Positions 43,465 to 51,608 of a stretch of 64,000 nucleotides of DNA are shown piece after piece. The stretch's first letter is position 1, and every line of letters begins with the position of its first letter. The stretch comes from Bacteroidia bacterium (GTDB lineage: Bacteria; Bacteroidota; Bacteroidia; J057), in contig JALEFZ010000020.1 of the NCBI GenBank assembly GCA_022760475.1, forward strand, positions 213,003-277,002, in the 5' to 3' direction. The translations under genes and the position numbers were made by a program. The notes beneath the pieces are model-generated. The model was not told the DNA's origin. It saw only the letters and a program-made list of their open reading frames with translations, and ran no database searches.

Positions 43465-44547
43465 TTACTGAATGACCATCTTCTTTCTCGCCAGGCTCTG
43501 GCCATCTTTTACCAGGGAATAGATATAAGTTCCTTTTGCAAAGTTTGTGGTGTTTACCTTTAGTTGTGATTGATCTGCTGAAATTTCATAAGCAGCAACA
43601 GTTTTTCCATTCAAATCTAAAATGACCAAACTTGCTCCTTCAGTACCTTCAGGCAGGATGTAATCAATCATGGTAAAATTCTCCGCTGGATTTGGGCGGT
43701 TTTGTCCCAACTCAAGCCCCTCAAGGGTCTGGACTTTACGTGTTTTGGGTTCTTTGCCCTCCAAAGCTGCCAACCTTTCTTCCAGTTTCTGGATAACGGC
43801 CTGCTGCTCTTTGATGGCCTCCGTCAGGACAGGAATAATTGCATCGTATTGCATAACACGGTATTCGGTATCCTCACCATATTCGTCTACGTATCCACGG
43901 ACAGCATCAGGCATGATTTCTTCAACTTCCTGAGCTATAAAACCGTAGTTCAGACCTTCATTAAGATTTAGTACTGGAAATTCTTCCGTTTTGTAGTTAT
44001 AGGTTACCCCATTTAATTTCATTACCAGATCAAGTGCCTGTGTAATGGGTTGAACATTTTCTTTCAGTTTTTTGTCAGATGGCTGCCATGTACCTCCTGT
44101 AGCCACGCCTGACCCCAGAATGGTAAAAACAGTATTTCCGCCACCCTGACCATAGTAACTCAGGAGTTGACCACAACGACCAGAACCATCCTGGTTGGTG
44201 ATCCAGAATCTGTCGAGTGCGCCCACATTGGCTCCGTTTTCAAATACCAATGTAGGGATAAACAAGCTGCTGAAGCCGCTATTAGACATGCCAAGGTTTA
44301 CAGAGTTGATGGCGTCGATCTGAGAACGGAAACCATACAGGTCACATCCATTGGCGGTTCCACCTGGAGCTCCACCAGATTCGCCCAAGGAGGCGAACTT
44401 CACATTAAAATTAATCAGTGGGTTGATTCCACCAACAGGAAAGATGCCAAAGTTGTTGGTCTGGGTAAACTGACCAAAAGCCGTACCCAAGCTGAGGCAT
44501 AGGGTAGCGATGGCCATGAGAATAGATTTCATGACGATATTCTTCAT
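43465..44547 (-). CDS. T9SS-exported surface protein with S74 intramolecular chaperone domain
   Basis: The 360-residue protein has a signal peptide (1-25, ending AFGQ), a variable Gly/Asn-rich head (about 27-155), a peptidase S74/endosialidase-type chaperone domain (about 157-255, starting SDKKLKENVQPI with the SDxxxK motif at S157-K162 and ending in a coiled-coil helix VIQKLEERLAAL), and a C-terminal type A T9SS sorting domain (about 280-360, starting GQNRPNPAENFTMIDY, ending ARKKMVIQ). The S74 domain helps trimeric beta-stranded heads fold and is then cut off by itself; the CTD takes it out through T9SS. A trimeric surface fibre or adhesin is the likely product. Confidence 0.85.
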   Translation of the reverse strand: MKNIVMKSILMAIATLCLSLGTAFGQFTQTNNFGIFPVGGINPLINFNVKFASLGESGGAPGGTANGCDLYGFRSQIDAINSVNLGMSNSGFSSLFIPTLVFENGANVGALDRFWITNQDGSGRCGQLLSYYGQGGGNTVFTILGSGVATGGTWQPSDKKLKENVQPITQALDLVMKLNGVTYNYKTEEFPVLNLNEGLNYGFIAQEVEEIMPDAVRGYVDEYGEDTEYRVMQYDAIIPVLTEAIKEQQAVIQKLEERLAALEGKEPKTRKVQTLEGLELGQNRPNPAENFTMIDYILPEGTEGASLVILDLNGKTVAAYEISADQSQLKVNTTNFAKGTYIYSLVKDGQSLARKKMVIQ

Positions 44548-44954
44548 GATTAATGGGTTTTAAAAATGCAATAGAAAATTCGCAAGTTGTGGATGTCCAC
44601 ACTCAATAAGTATTGTTGGCAAGACCATAAGGGGGCTTCGGGCCTGACAGGCTCGTCCAACCGGTTGAAAAAGTATCAGGGGTTAGGGAGGCATTCTTTA
44701 GGGTGGGGCACTAAGGATTTTTTACCTCTCTCTTTCTTACTTGTCAAGTTAGAAAAATATTTCAAAAATAATAAAGGTTTACAAAAAAATTCTTTACGAT
44801 TTTCGGATATAAAATATCATATCTATTTATCTTACACAAAAAATACTTCAATTTTCATATTTAACTCTTCCCTTTCTTTATAATATACAAACAAAAAGAC
44901 AGCTCTATACCCATGAGCTGCCATTTTTTTTACCTCAAAAAAACGCTTTAAATC
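44548..44954. other. 407-bp intergenic stretch
   Basis: AT-rich leader of the S74/T9SS gene; it contains no gene-like frame. The terminator of the sulfotransferase gene lies at its right end. Confidence 0.5.
44893..44928. terminator. Bidirectional terminator after the sulfotransferase gene
   Basis: CAGCTC/GAGCTG (6 bp, 9-nt loop) is flanked by AAAAAG on one side and eight T on the other, so it can work on either strand; on the minus strand it follows the arylsulfotransferase stop by about 30 bp. Confidence 0.75.
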
Positions 44955-46490
44955 CTAGGGGTATAGGCTCATCCGCTTGACATTGTGGAAGGTAATGTTG
45001 AATGGGGCTACAGGTGGAGTTATGGTTGCTTCAAATAGCACCTGCTTGGTGGCATAATCCAGTTCTATTACTTTGCCATAGCTTTCACCATTGTTGACGA
45101 TGGCTCCTGGAGTAAATAGAACTGTATTTTCTTCGGGATGATAAGCCACCGCTGAGACTATCCTGGAATAGCACCCTTGCCCACGTTCTTTGCCATAGGT
45201 CCAGACTTGCTGGATGGTCATGTTTTCTTCATCAATTTTATATTCAACTGCTCGACTATAAGTCCCTGGTTGAGTATAGTTCCTGTTATCGCCATTGTCA
45301 AAAAGCATCAAATTGCCATTCGGCATGATCACTGGAGAGTGCTGATACCATGCCCACTCAAAATCAGGATGATTGGCATCGCCCTCCAATACAGCTTGAT
45401 CCAAAATGGGATTGCCATTTGCATCAAGGGGTTGCAACAAGTACTGATTCAGGTCTTCTCCCCTTCCATTGGTTTCCCAGCCTTTATGAGGGGCAAGTAT
45501 CCATACTAGTTCATTTGACTTATTCAACTTTACGGTGCCTTGGGTACGGCCAGAGACTATGATGGTATTGTCTTCCTCATTGAAAGCCAGGCCATTGGCG
45601 TGGAACCAATCAATATCTGTATCGGCCAGATCCGTATCCCAGACCCTCCTGAGGCTATCCAGGGATTCATTGAGGTTCCAGTCTCGTACGGGGTTTCCTG
45701 TCTTAGAGGAAATCTCCAGGATATAATCCTCTACCGTAGGGATGAAATCGCTGGAAGCAGTAAGTAAAAGGTTAAAATTAGGCTTTTCAATAACCTGATG
45801 GTGAAAATCATAGCCAGTGAGAATCCATGTGTTCATGGCGACTCCCTGCATATTTATTTCATAAATAGAAGAGCTCGTCCTATCTCCCATCAATAAATTC
45901 CCATTCACCAGCCTACTCAGTCCATTGTCATAAAAAAGACCCCTGAAGACCGGATCAGGCAGGTAATCCAGGTACCAACGAATATCTCCAAATTGGTCAA
46001 ACATAAATGTAGTCTGGGGAATGAAGGTTCTCCCCGTGCTGTGTCCAAAATAGTTGACAAGGTTAAAACCAGGTTTTGAGCCAGGTAAAGGTGCCTGATC
46101 GATGGTGATTTCAGGAAGATTTTCCGAACGAGCACGGGTAACGATTTCGAATATCCTTTTTTCCAATTCTGCTCCACCTGCTTCCCTTAGGGTTACCTCA
46201 ATGGTATTGGATGCGCCAGGATATAGCCCCAAAACCGGGATTGAAAAATCATTTGATAAAGAAGGAAAGTCGAAGATTATATCTGATTCTGCTCCCCTTT
46301 TACCGACTACCCTGACCTCTACAGCCACTTGCCTTGATGTCCGCAACTCCAACTGCGCCGTCAATGGAGCTACCTTGGTCAGGTTGTACCTCATTTCGAT
46401 AAATTCAATCAGATCCGTATCAGGGTTACAGGAAGACAGCATTAACATTAAAGCTGTGAAAAGAGAGATTTTAAGGTAGCTTTTCATCAT
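44955..46490 (-). CDS. Arylsulfotransferase (ASST)-family lipoprotein
   Basis: Starting at Met17 (46490), the 511-residue protein has a lipoprotein signal ending MLSSC. The rest matches the ASST beta-propeller family, with repeated blades containing a Trp-rich end (FGDIRWYLDYLP, DWFHANGLAFNEED, DFEWAWYQHSPVIMPNGNLMLFDNGDNRNYT). ASSTs move sulfate between phenolic donors and acceptors; they are usually soluble periplasmic, so a lipid anchor is notable. Whether it is active on phenols or has a structural role is not readable. The gene is divergent from the M23 peptidase gene. Confidence 0.82.
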   Translation of the reverse strand: MMKSYLKISLFTALMLMLSSCNPDTDLIEFIEMRYNLTKVAPLTAQLELRTSRQVAVEVRVVGKRGAESDIIFDFPSLSNDFSIPVLGLYPGASNTIEVTLREAGGAELEKRIFEIVTRARSENLPEITIDQAPLPGSKPGFNLVNYFGHSTGRTFIPQTTFMFDQFGDIRWYLDYLPDPVFRGLFYDNGLSRLVNGNLLMGDRTSSSIYEINMQGVAMNTWILTGYDFHHQVIEKPNFNLLLTASSDFIPTVEDYILEISSKTGNPVRDWNLNESLDSLRRVWDTDLADTDIDWFHANGLAFNEEDNTIIVSGRTQGTVKLNKSNELVWILAPHKGWETNGRGEDLNQYLLQPLDANGNPILDQAVLEGDANHPDFEWAWYQHSPVIMPNGNLMLFDNGDNRNYTQPGTYSRAVEYKIDEENMTIQQVWTYGKERGQGCYSRIVSAVAYHPEENTVLFTPGAIVNNGESYGKVIELDYATKQVLFEATITPPVAPFNITFHNVKRMSLYP

Positions 46491-46617
46491 TACGAGCAAT
46501 CTATTTTTCCAATAACTTAAAAATTTCCTACCATACAAAAATAGTATTCTTTAAAAACAAAAGCTGTTATTTTATTTTTATCATTTGAAGGAAAGACCCA
46601 ATTTAGAATAGAAGCAT

Positions 46618-47472
46618 ATGTTTATGGAGAATAAAACAGGAATTTCTATTTGGTGTGTTGTATTCATCTTTACCCTAATGATAGGGGTGGGCTGTCGTCA
46701 GGTACCCAGAAAGAAAATCCCTCCCTTCAAGGTCAGTTCCACCTATTCATTCAAGGCTGATAGCCTTGTTGTGAAGGTTGAAAACGAAATTCTTTGTCCG
46801 ATATTTTTAAAGGCCAGCAGTGAAGACAGCAGTTTACAAGCCCTTCTAAACCTTCGCTTTCCCATTTTTCTTAAGCCCTTACAAGACTCCACAATTGTCG
46901 AACCCGGTTTTGAATCTTTTCAGGAAGAGAAAATATCTTTCCGCTATACCCTAGGAGATCATCGAATAGCTCCAGAGGATACTACCATAAGTATTCCATT
47001 TCCCAAAGGCAAGGCGTATAAGGTGATCCAAGGTTACCATGGTTCATACAGTCATTCATCCTCTTTTTCCAGGTATGCCGTAGATTTTGCCATGGCTGTC
47101 GGGGATACCATTACTGCTGCTGCAGATGGATATGTGGTTGGAGTAATTGAGGATTATAAGCATGGCGGAAGGGACAGAAAATGGAGGCCATATGCCAATT
47201 GGGTTACAGTGTTCCATCCTGACAAGAATATCTTCACACAATATGTACACCTGCAATACAAGGGAAGCCTGGTAGAAGTCGGTGATACGGTAAAAACCAA
47301 TCAACCCATTGCCATATCTGGTTTAACAGGATTTACGAGCGGGCCACATTTGCATTTTAATGTACTTAAAGCCACAGAAGAAGGATTTGTTTCTATTCCA
47401 TGTACCTATTATAAAAATATCCCTGGCCAAAGGCTGACCAGGGGTACTTTGGTACGGCGGAAAAAAAATTAA
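46618..47472 (+). CDS. M23-family metallopeptidase lipoprotein
   Basis: The 284-residue protein has a lipoprotein-like signal (hydrophobic to GVGC, Cys about 26), an N-terminal beta-domain (about 35-130) and an M23/LytM fold (about 138-270). Metal ligands are visible: SHSSSFSRYAVDF (His near 144, Asp about 154) and GPHLHFNV (HxH), with LTGFTSGPHLHF typical of the family; the first-His spacing is of the YAVDF subfamily. M23 enzymes cut peptidoglycan cross-links. No partner NlpD/EnvC-like gene is adjacent. It overlaps the convergent next gene by 4 bp. Confidence 0.85.
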   Translation: MFMENKTGISIWCVVFIFTLMIGVGCRQVPRKKIPPFKVSSTYSFKADSLVVKVENEILCPIFLKASSEDSSLQALLNLRFPIFLKPLQDSTIVEPGFESFQEEKISFRYTLGDHRIAPEDTTISIPFPKGKAYKVIQGYHGSYSHSSSFSRYAVDFAMAVGDTITAAADGYVVGVIEDYKHGGRDRKWRPYANWVTVFHPDKNIFTQYVHLQYKGSLVEVGDTVKTNQPIAISGLTGFTSGPHLHFNVLKATEEGFVSIPCTYYKNIPGQRLTRGTLVRRKKN

Positions 47473-48098
47473 TTTCTCCCCTTTAATTCGGTTCTGAGTC
47501 CTAGACCTATCGAATAATAGGGGACATAGGATTCAAATATGGAATTTTTATGCCCATTTATCTGGCTGAGCAAAATAATGTCTAATGGCATTTCATCTAT
47601 AAGAGCCCGGTATCCAATGTCCAGCCTGAGCCCGAAAAGTGGATTGGTCGAAGAAGGGGCGCCATTTCTGGTCTGAACCCACTTGCCATCTTCCAATTGA
47701 TATTGAATGTCGGTATTCTTGGCATTGGCAAAGCCCAGCTCTCCTCGGAGAGCGTAAAAGATTTTTTTGTTCAGGTACTTCTGTATCCCTAATCCCAACT
47801 GAAGGGAAATCCACCTGTCGTGATACAAATTTCTATACAGCCCGGTCTTCAAACTCAGGAAGCGCTGCGCTTTTTCGTTGTCATAAAATAAGCGTTGAAC
47901 TTCTAAAGAGGTATAAGGCCTGATGTATACAGGATCGACCTGCCCGAGCTGCCCTACATAAAAGGAAAAGGCAATGTCTTGATGTTGCAGGTTGCTTTGA
48001 AATGCCCAGGTCGATTTTTTCTCCTTTTTTTGTCCAAATGATGGAAGAACCGCAAATCCAAGGAGCAGGATAAAGATAAGGTTAGTCTTAAGTCTCAT
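47469..48098 (-). CDS. Small outer-membrane beta-barrel-like protein
   Basis: The 209-residue protein has a signal peptide (about 1-22, ending PSFGQ), followed by alternating amphipathic strands with aromatic girdles (DIAFSFYVGQLG, QRFLSLKTGLYRNLY, ISLQLGLGIQKY, FGLRLDIGYRALI) ending YSIGLGLRTELKGRN. This looks like an 8- to 10-strand outer-membrane barrel. No specific family is recognised. It lies 8 bp after the copper monooxygenase gene, as the third gene of that operon. Confidence 0.7.
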   Translation of the reverse strand: MRLKTNLIFILLLGFAVLPSFGQKKEKKSTWAFQSNLQHQDIAFSFYVGQLGQVDPVYIRPYTSLEVQRLFYDNEKAQRFLSLKTGLYRNLYHDRWISLQLGLGIQKYLNKKIFYALRGELGFANAKNTDIQYQLEDGKWVQTRNGAPSSTNPLFGLRLDIGYRALIDEMPLDIILLSQINGHKNSIFESYVPYYSIGLGLRTELKGRN

Positions 48099-48106
48099 AT
48101 CTCTGT

Positions 48107-49042
48107 TTATCTTCCATTTTCTGAATAAAAAAGAATGCCCATTTCATCTTCTGAGGTTACTCCATACCGGATTTCACGATCAGTTTCATTGTTGTATTGT
48201 ACGTAGGTTTTTATGCCCTCTCCTTCCTCGATGACAAGTGGGGGATCGAAGAATTTATAAGGAGGGTGCTGATAATCATTTGATACATATAACAATTCCC
48301 CGTCATTTGCCCCGCCTACCTTATAGACAGAAAATACCTCTCCTCTTTTGTGCATATGGGCGAACATTTGTCTGATTTCAGTTCTTCTCCAAAATGTCTC
48401 CGAATACTCGATAGAAGTGGATGCATTTTTAGGTAAAAGGAGGACAGACTCGTTGCTGATAGGGTGAATTTCCAGCAGTTCCTTCACGCTATCAACGGGA
48501 ATGGTGGTCATGTTCAGGAATACTTCTCCAAAAAGGGTTTGATTCGTTACATTGAAGTAGTGAGAATTCATGTCAAGGCTTGCATTTGCAGGTATCCGAA
48601 TGGCTATCCCAGGAGGCAATTGAAGGGTGAAATTTGGTTCCTGTGCGCCACAGTACATAGCACCAGAGCCCATATTAAGGTTGAAGTTAACCCTTCCATC
48701 TGCCAGGTTTTGATCCCTCATTACCCCTATGGCAGGATTCGAAGGATCTCTTTCGTCATGAAAGCCGTATGCGATCAAATGATGAGTTCCAGGCCTACAA
48801 AGCACTTCAAATTTGTTGACATATATATCTTGGCGATTTCCCACAGCCATTCTTACGAATATCTCTCTTTCGTAATTGGCAGGCACAGGAAAGGGAGGTA
48901 CATGAACCTGGTATCCAGTTCCAACTGCCGGGACTTCCAGTCCCTCGAAGGGAGGTACATCCTTTAGGTCGTAATCAAAACCCTTTTGGCAGGAAAGGCT
49001 TAAGCCTCCGAGCAAAAACAATAAGATAAATTTTATTTTCAT
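48107..49042 (-). CDS. PHM-like copper type II monooxygenase lipoprotein
   Basis: The 311-residue protein has a lipoprotein signal (Cys18, LSLSC). All copper ligands of the PHM/DBM family are in place: H87-H88 (GTHHLIAYGF) and H161 (DMNSHYFN) for CuM-type site A, and H229-x-H231 (FAHMHKRG) with M301 (EDEMGILF) for site B. Eukaryotic relatives hydroxylate C-H bonds using O2 and ascorbate. The substrate here is unknown. The preceding gene, 24 bp upstream, encodes a cytochrome-c-like lipoprotein that could be the electron donor; the barrel gene follows after 8 bp. The protein is slightly short but has both cupredoxin-like lobes. Confidence 0.85.
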   Translation of the reverse strand: MKIKFILLFLLGGLSLSCQKGFDYDLKDVPPFEGLEVPAVGTGYQVHVPPFPVPANYEREIFVRMAVGNRQDIYVNKFEVLCRPGTHHLIAYGFHDERDPSNPAIGVMRDQNLADGRVNFNLNMGSGAMYCGAQEPNFTLQLPPGIAIRIPANASLDMNSHYFNVTNQTLFGEVFLNMTTIPVDSVKELLEIHPISNESVLLLPKNASTSIEYSETFWRRTEIRQMFAHMHKRGEVFSVYKVGGANDGELLYVSNDYQHPPYKFFDPPLVIEEGEGIKTYVQYNNETDREIRYGVTSEDEMGILFYSENGR

Positions 49043-49066
49043 GATGTTTGGTGTAAAGATTTGTGA

Positions 49067-49531
49067 TCAGTTCAAAAGGGTACTATCTGCAACATGGCCA
49101 TTCAATGGTGCGCCGGCAGCTATCCATTGACGGACAAACATAATTTGATTGTTAGTAAGGCTCAATCCTCCCAAAGGCATGGGTGAACCAAACTTAAACT
49201 GAGTCGAATCAAAATCAATCTTTGTATACAGGAAGCTCCTGTCCGGTTCACCAGCTTTGACGTAGGAAAGTCCCGCCTGTAAAGCATTTATATTCAAGAC
49301 TGAGGAATCAAGCAAAGTGCTGTACACATTTTCCCCCACAAGCAAGGGGCCATTGTTACTTCCATCATGGCAAAGGTTGACTGCACAGGAAGTTTGGAAA
49401 ATTTTCGTGTACATCAGGCCAAAGCTGGAATCAGGTGGGGTATAACTTGGTTGTGGATTCTCCCCTCCACATGCAAGCATAAAAAGGCTTAGACAAACGA
49501 TAAAAAGGAAACGAAGTGGTTTTGTGTTCAT
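49067..49531 (-). CDS. Cytochrome-c-like lipoprotein with CX4CH motif
   Basis: The 154-residue protein has a lipobox (FMLAC, Cys21) and a heme-c attachment-like motif C49-AVNL-C54-H55, with a later Met (GSPMPLGGLSL) as possible axial ligand. The arrangement resembles the planctomycete-type and PSCyt-like short cytochromes, in which CX4CH replaces CXXCH; CX4CH is also used by tetraheme c3. Heme binding is not proved. It is the first gene of an operon with the PHM-like copper monooxygenase and a small OMP. Confidence 0.75.
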   Translation of the reverse strand: MNTKPLRFLFIVCLSLFMLACGGENPQPSYTPPDSSFGLMYTKIFQTSCAVNLCHDGSNNGPLLVGENVYSTLLDSSVLNINALQAGLSYVKAGEPDRSFLYTKIDFDSTQFKFGSPMPLGGLSLTNNQIMFVRQWIAAGAPLNGHVADSTLLN

Positions 49532-49695
49532 AGGTTGTACATTGTTGAGTTAATGAGCAAAGCTCGTAGACAAATCTGGATATATAAGTAAACAAAAAAC
49601 TTATTAATCCCCTTAATAAACCGAAAATAGCCTCCTACCCTAGCCCTTGCTCAAAATATTTTTTTCAAAGAAAAATACTCAAAAATGACGCATAC

Positions 49696-49721
49696 AAAAA
49701 AGGCCAAAGGAGATTCCTTTG
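49696..49721 (-). terminator. Rho-independent terminator of the Rieske-GltB gene
   Basis: On the minus strand CAAAGGA-atc-TCCTTTG is followed by GCC and six T. It lies about 30 bp after the stop. Confidence 0.82.
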
Positions 49722-49749
49722 ACCTTTCATTTTTTGCTTTAAATCTATT

Positions 49750-51384
49750 CTAAATAGGGTTGATCCCGGCGAAAGCTACTCCAGATAGCCTGTGCATGTC
49801 ATAATCAAATGTGCTCAAGTCTCCTTGGGTAAAATCACCAATATTCTCATGGCCACATGCCCTGGCCAGTACTGCCATCAATTCTTTGCTTGCTTCAAAG
49901 AAGTTATACAATTGCTTGGCAGATTTTTCAATGATCAATCGAGACCTAAGGTTTTGCTTTTGGGTGGCGATGCCTACGGGGCAGTTGTCGGTATGGCAAG
50001 CCCTCATTCCCAGGCAGCCAATGGCTTGCATGGCAGAATTGGAAATGGCAACCGCATCTGCTCCCAGAGCCAATGCCTTGACGAAGTCTTCAGCCACCCT
50101 TAATCCTCCGGTGATGACGAGACTGACGCCTTTGGCGCCGCGCTGATCCAGGTGCTTCCTCGCCCTCGCCAATGCAGGGATGGTTGGGACATTGATATGG
50201 TCGCGCAAAATTAAAGGAGCCGCGCCCGTTCCTCCTCCCCTGCCATCCAGGATGATGTAATCTGCACCTGCTTCCAATGCAAAGTCGATGTCTTTCTCAA
50301 TATGGCTGGCTGCCAGCTTGAAACCTATCGGAATACCCCCGGTTTGCAACCTTATCTCATCAGCCAAACGGCGAAAATCCTCTACACTTTTCAGATCGCG
50401 GAAAGTTGCCGGGCTGATCGCAGCCTGGCCTTCCTTGAGGCCCCGAACCTCTGCGATTTCCTTGTTTACCTTGTGGCCTGGAAGGTGACCACCAGTTCCT
50501 GTTTTGGCCCCTTGTCCAGCCTTGAAATGAAAAGCCTGGCTTTTTTTCACTTTATCCATTGAAAATCCGAAACCTCCAGAGGCCAATTCATAAAAATACC
50601 TTGAATTTTCCGCATTCTCTTCGGGCAACATTCCTCCTTCACCTGAACAAATACCTGTTCCAGCCATTTCTGCGCCTTTCGACAAGGCGATCTTTGCCTC
50701 TCTGGAAAGGGCGCCGTAAGACATGTCTGATACAAAAATAGGCAATTCCAGTTCTAGGGGTTTCTTGGCATTGGGCCCAATAACGGTTTTCATATTGACC
50801 TCATCCTCATCAAAGAGAGGCTTTTTGTGCAGCTGAGCTGGAAGCACCTGGATGCTCTCCCATTTGGGGAGGGTATTCCTATCCACCCCCATGGCCTCGG
50901 TTTGGCCATGATGTCCCCATTTGGAAAGGCCATTTTGTGCCAGATGCTTGATATAATTGGTATAAGGCTCCGTATCCTCTGGATGAGTATCGGCATATAG
51001 CCCCAGGTACTCATCTGTATCGAATCGGGGAGGGATTTCTTTTTCTTCAAATTCTCTGATCTCTTCTTCGTCCACCCAGACTTTCCCTTCTTCCACGACT
51101 GCGTTAAATTTGTTCAGCCTTTCATCAGGGGCGTACTCACTTACCCCTGTATCATAGCGATAGTCCCAATTGTGAAGGCCACAAATTAGGTTGTGCCCAT
51201 CAATGAAACCATCTGCCAATAGGGCGCCACGGTGAAGGCAGCGACCATAAAGCACAGAGACCTCATCTCCATATCGAATTACAACAAGATCGGTTCTCAG
51301 GACCCGGGCGTAGCTTGGCTGTTTATCCTCCAAAGTATCCCAATCCAAAATAGGTGTGGCTTTTACAAGATCGGATTTATGCAT
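49750..51384 (-). CDS. Rieske 2Fe-2S domain fused to glutamate synthase-like FMN domain
   Basis: The 544-residue protein joins an N-terminal Rieske domain (residues about 10-105; ligands C49-x-H51 and C68-xx-H71, with CLHRG and CGLHNW) to a GltB-type alpha/beta barrel (about 190-510). The latter has the FMN site (IFVSDMSYGALSREAKIALSKGAE), GRGGGTGAAP and the 3Fe-4S cysteines in CLGMRACHTDNCPVG. There is no glutaminase (class II amidotransferase) domain. It is therefore not a standard glutamate synthase; the Rieske domain probably feeds electrons to the FMN. The natural reaction is unknown. It is monocistronic. Confidence 0.92.
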   Translation of the reverse strand: MHKSDLVKATPILDWDTLEDKQPSYARVLRTDLVVIRYGDEVSVLYGRCLHRGALLADGFIDGHNLICGLHNWDYRYDTGVSEYAPDERLNKFNAVVEEGKVWVDEEEIREFEEKEIPPRFDTDEYLGLYADTHPEDTEPYTNYIKHLAQNGLSKWGHHGQTEAMGVDRNTLPKWESIQVLPAQLHKKPLFDEDEVNMKTVIGPNAKKPLELELPIFVSDMSYGALSREAKIALSKGAEMAGTGICSGEGGMLPEENAENSRYFYELASGGFGFSMDKVKKSQAFHFKAGQGAKTGTGGHLPGHKVNKEIAEVRGLKEGQAAISPATFRDLKSVEDFRRLADEIRLQTGGIPIGFKLAASHIEKDIDFALEAGADYIILDGRGGGTGAAPLILRDHINVPTIPALARARKHLDQRGAKGVSLVITGGLRVAEDFVKALALGADAVAISNSAMQAIGCLGMRACHTDNCPVGIATQKQNLRSRLIIEKSAKQLYNFFEASKELMAVLARACGHENIGDFTQGDLSTFDYDMHRLSGVAFAGINPI

Positions 51385-51505
51385 GTTTAGTGTATTTCAG
51401 TAACATTTAAAGTTGGTAAGGTAGTCAAAGCTGATTTATCGGATTGATGACATACAAGCGAAATAAATGTATGCATTGACATAATTTAATACATCTGATC
51501 ACATC

Positions 51506-51541
51506 AAAAAAATCGGATTCCTATGGAATAGAAACCCGATT
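51506..51541 (-). terminator. Rho-independent terminator of the gldA-gldF-gldG operon
   Basis: On the minus strand AATCGG/CCGATT with inner ATTCC-ata-GGAAT (a 6-nt bulge between) is followed by seven T. It is about 70 bp after the DUF4340 stop. Confidence 0.75.
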
Positions 51542-51608
51542 AAATTTCAAGAGACTTTCACCTTAGATGATGCCTTAGCAACTAATTAGAAAGCAACCTA
51601 TACGAGAA

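Noticed and set aside
44167..44502. 111-codon plus-strand frame within the S74/T9SS gene
   Set aside because: It lies antisense to a well-supported gene and has no independent features.
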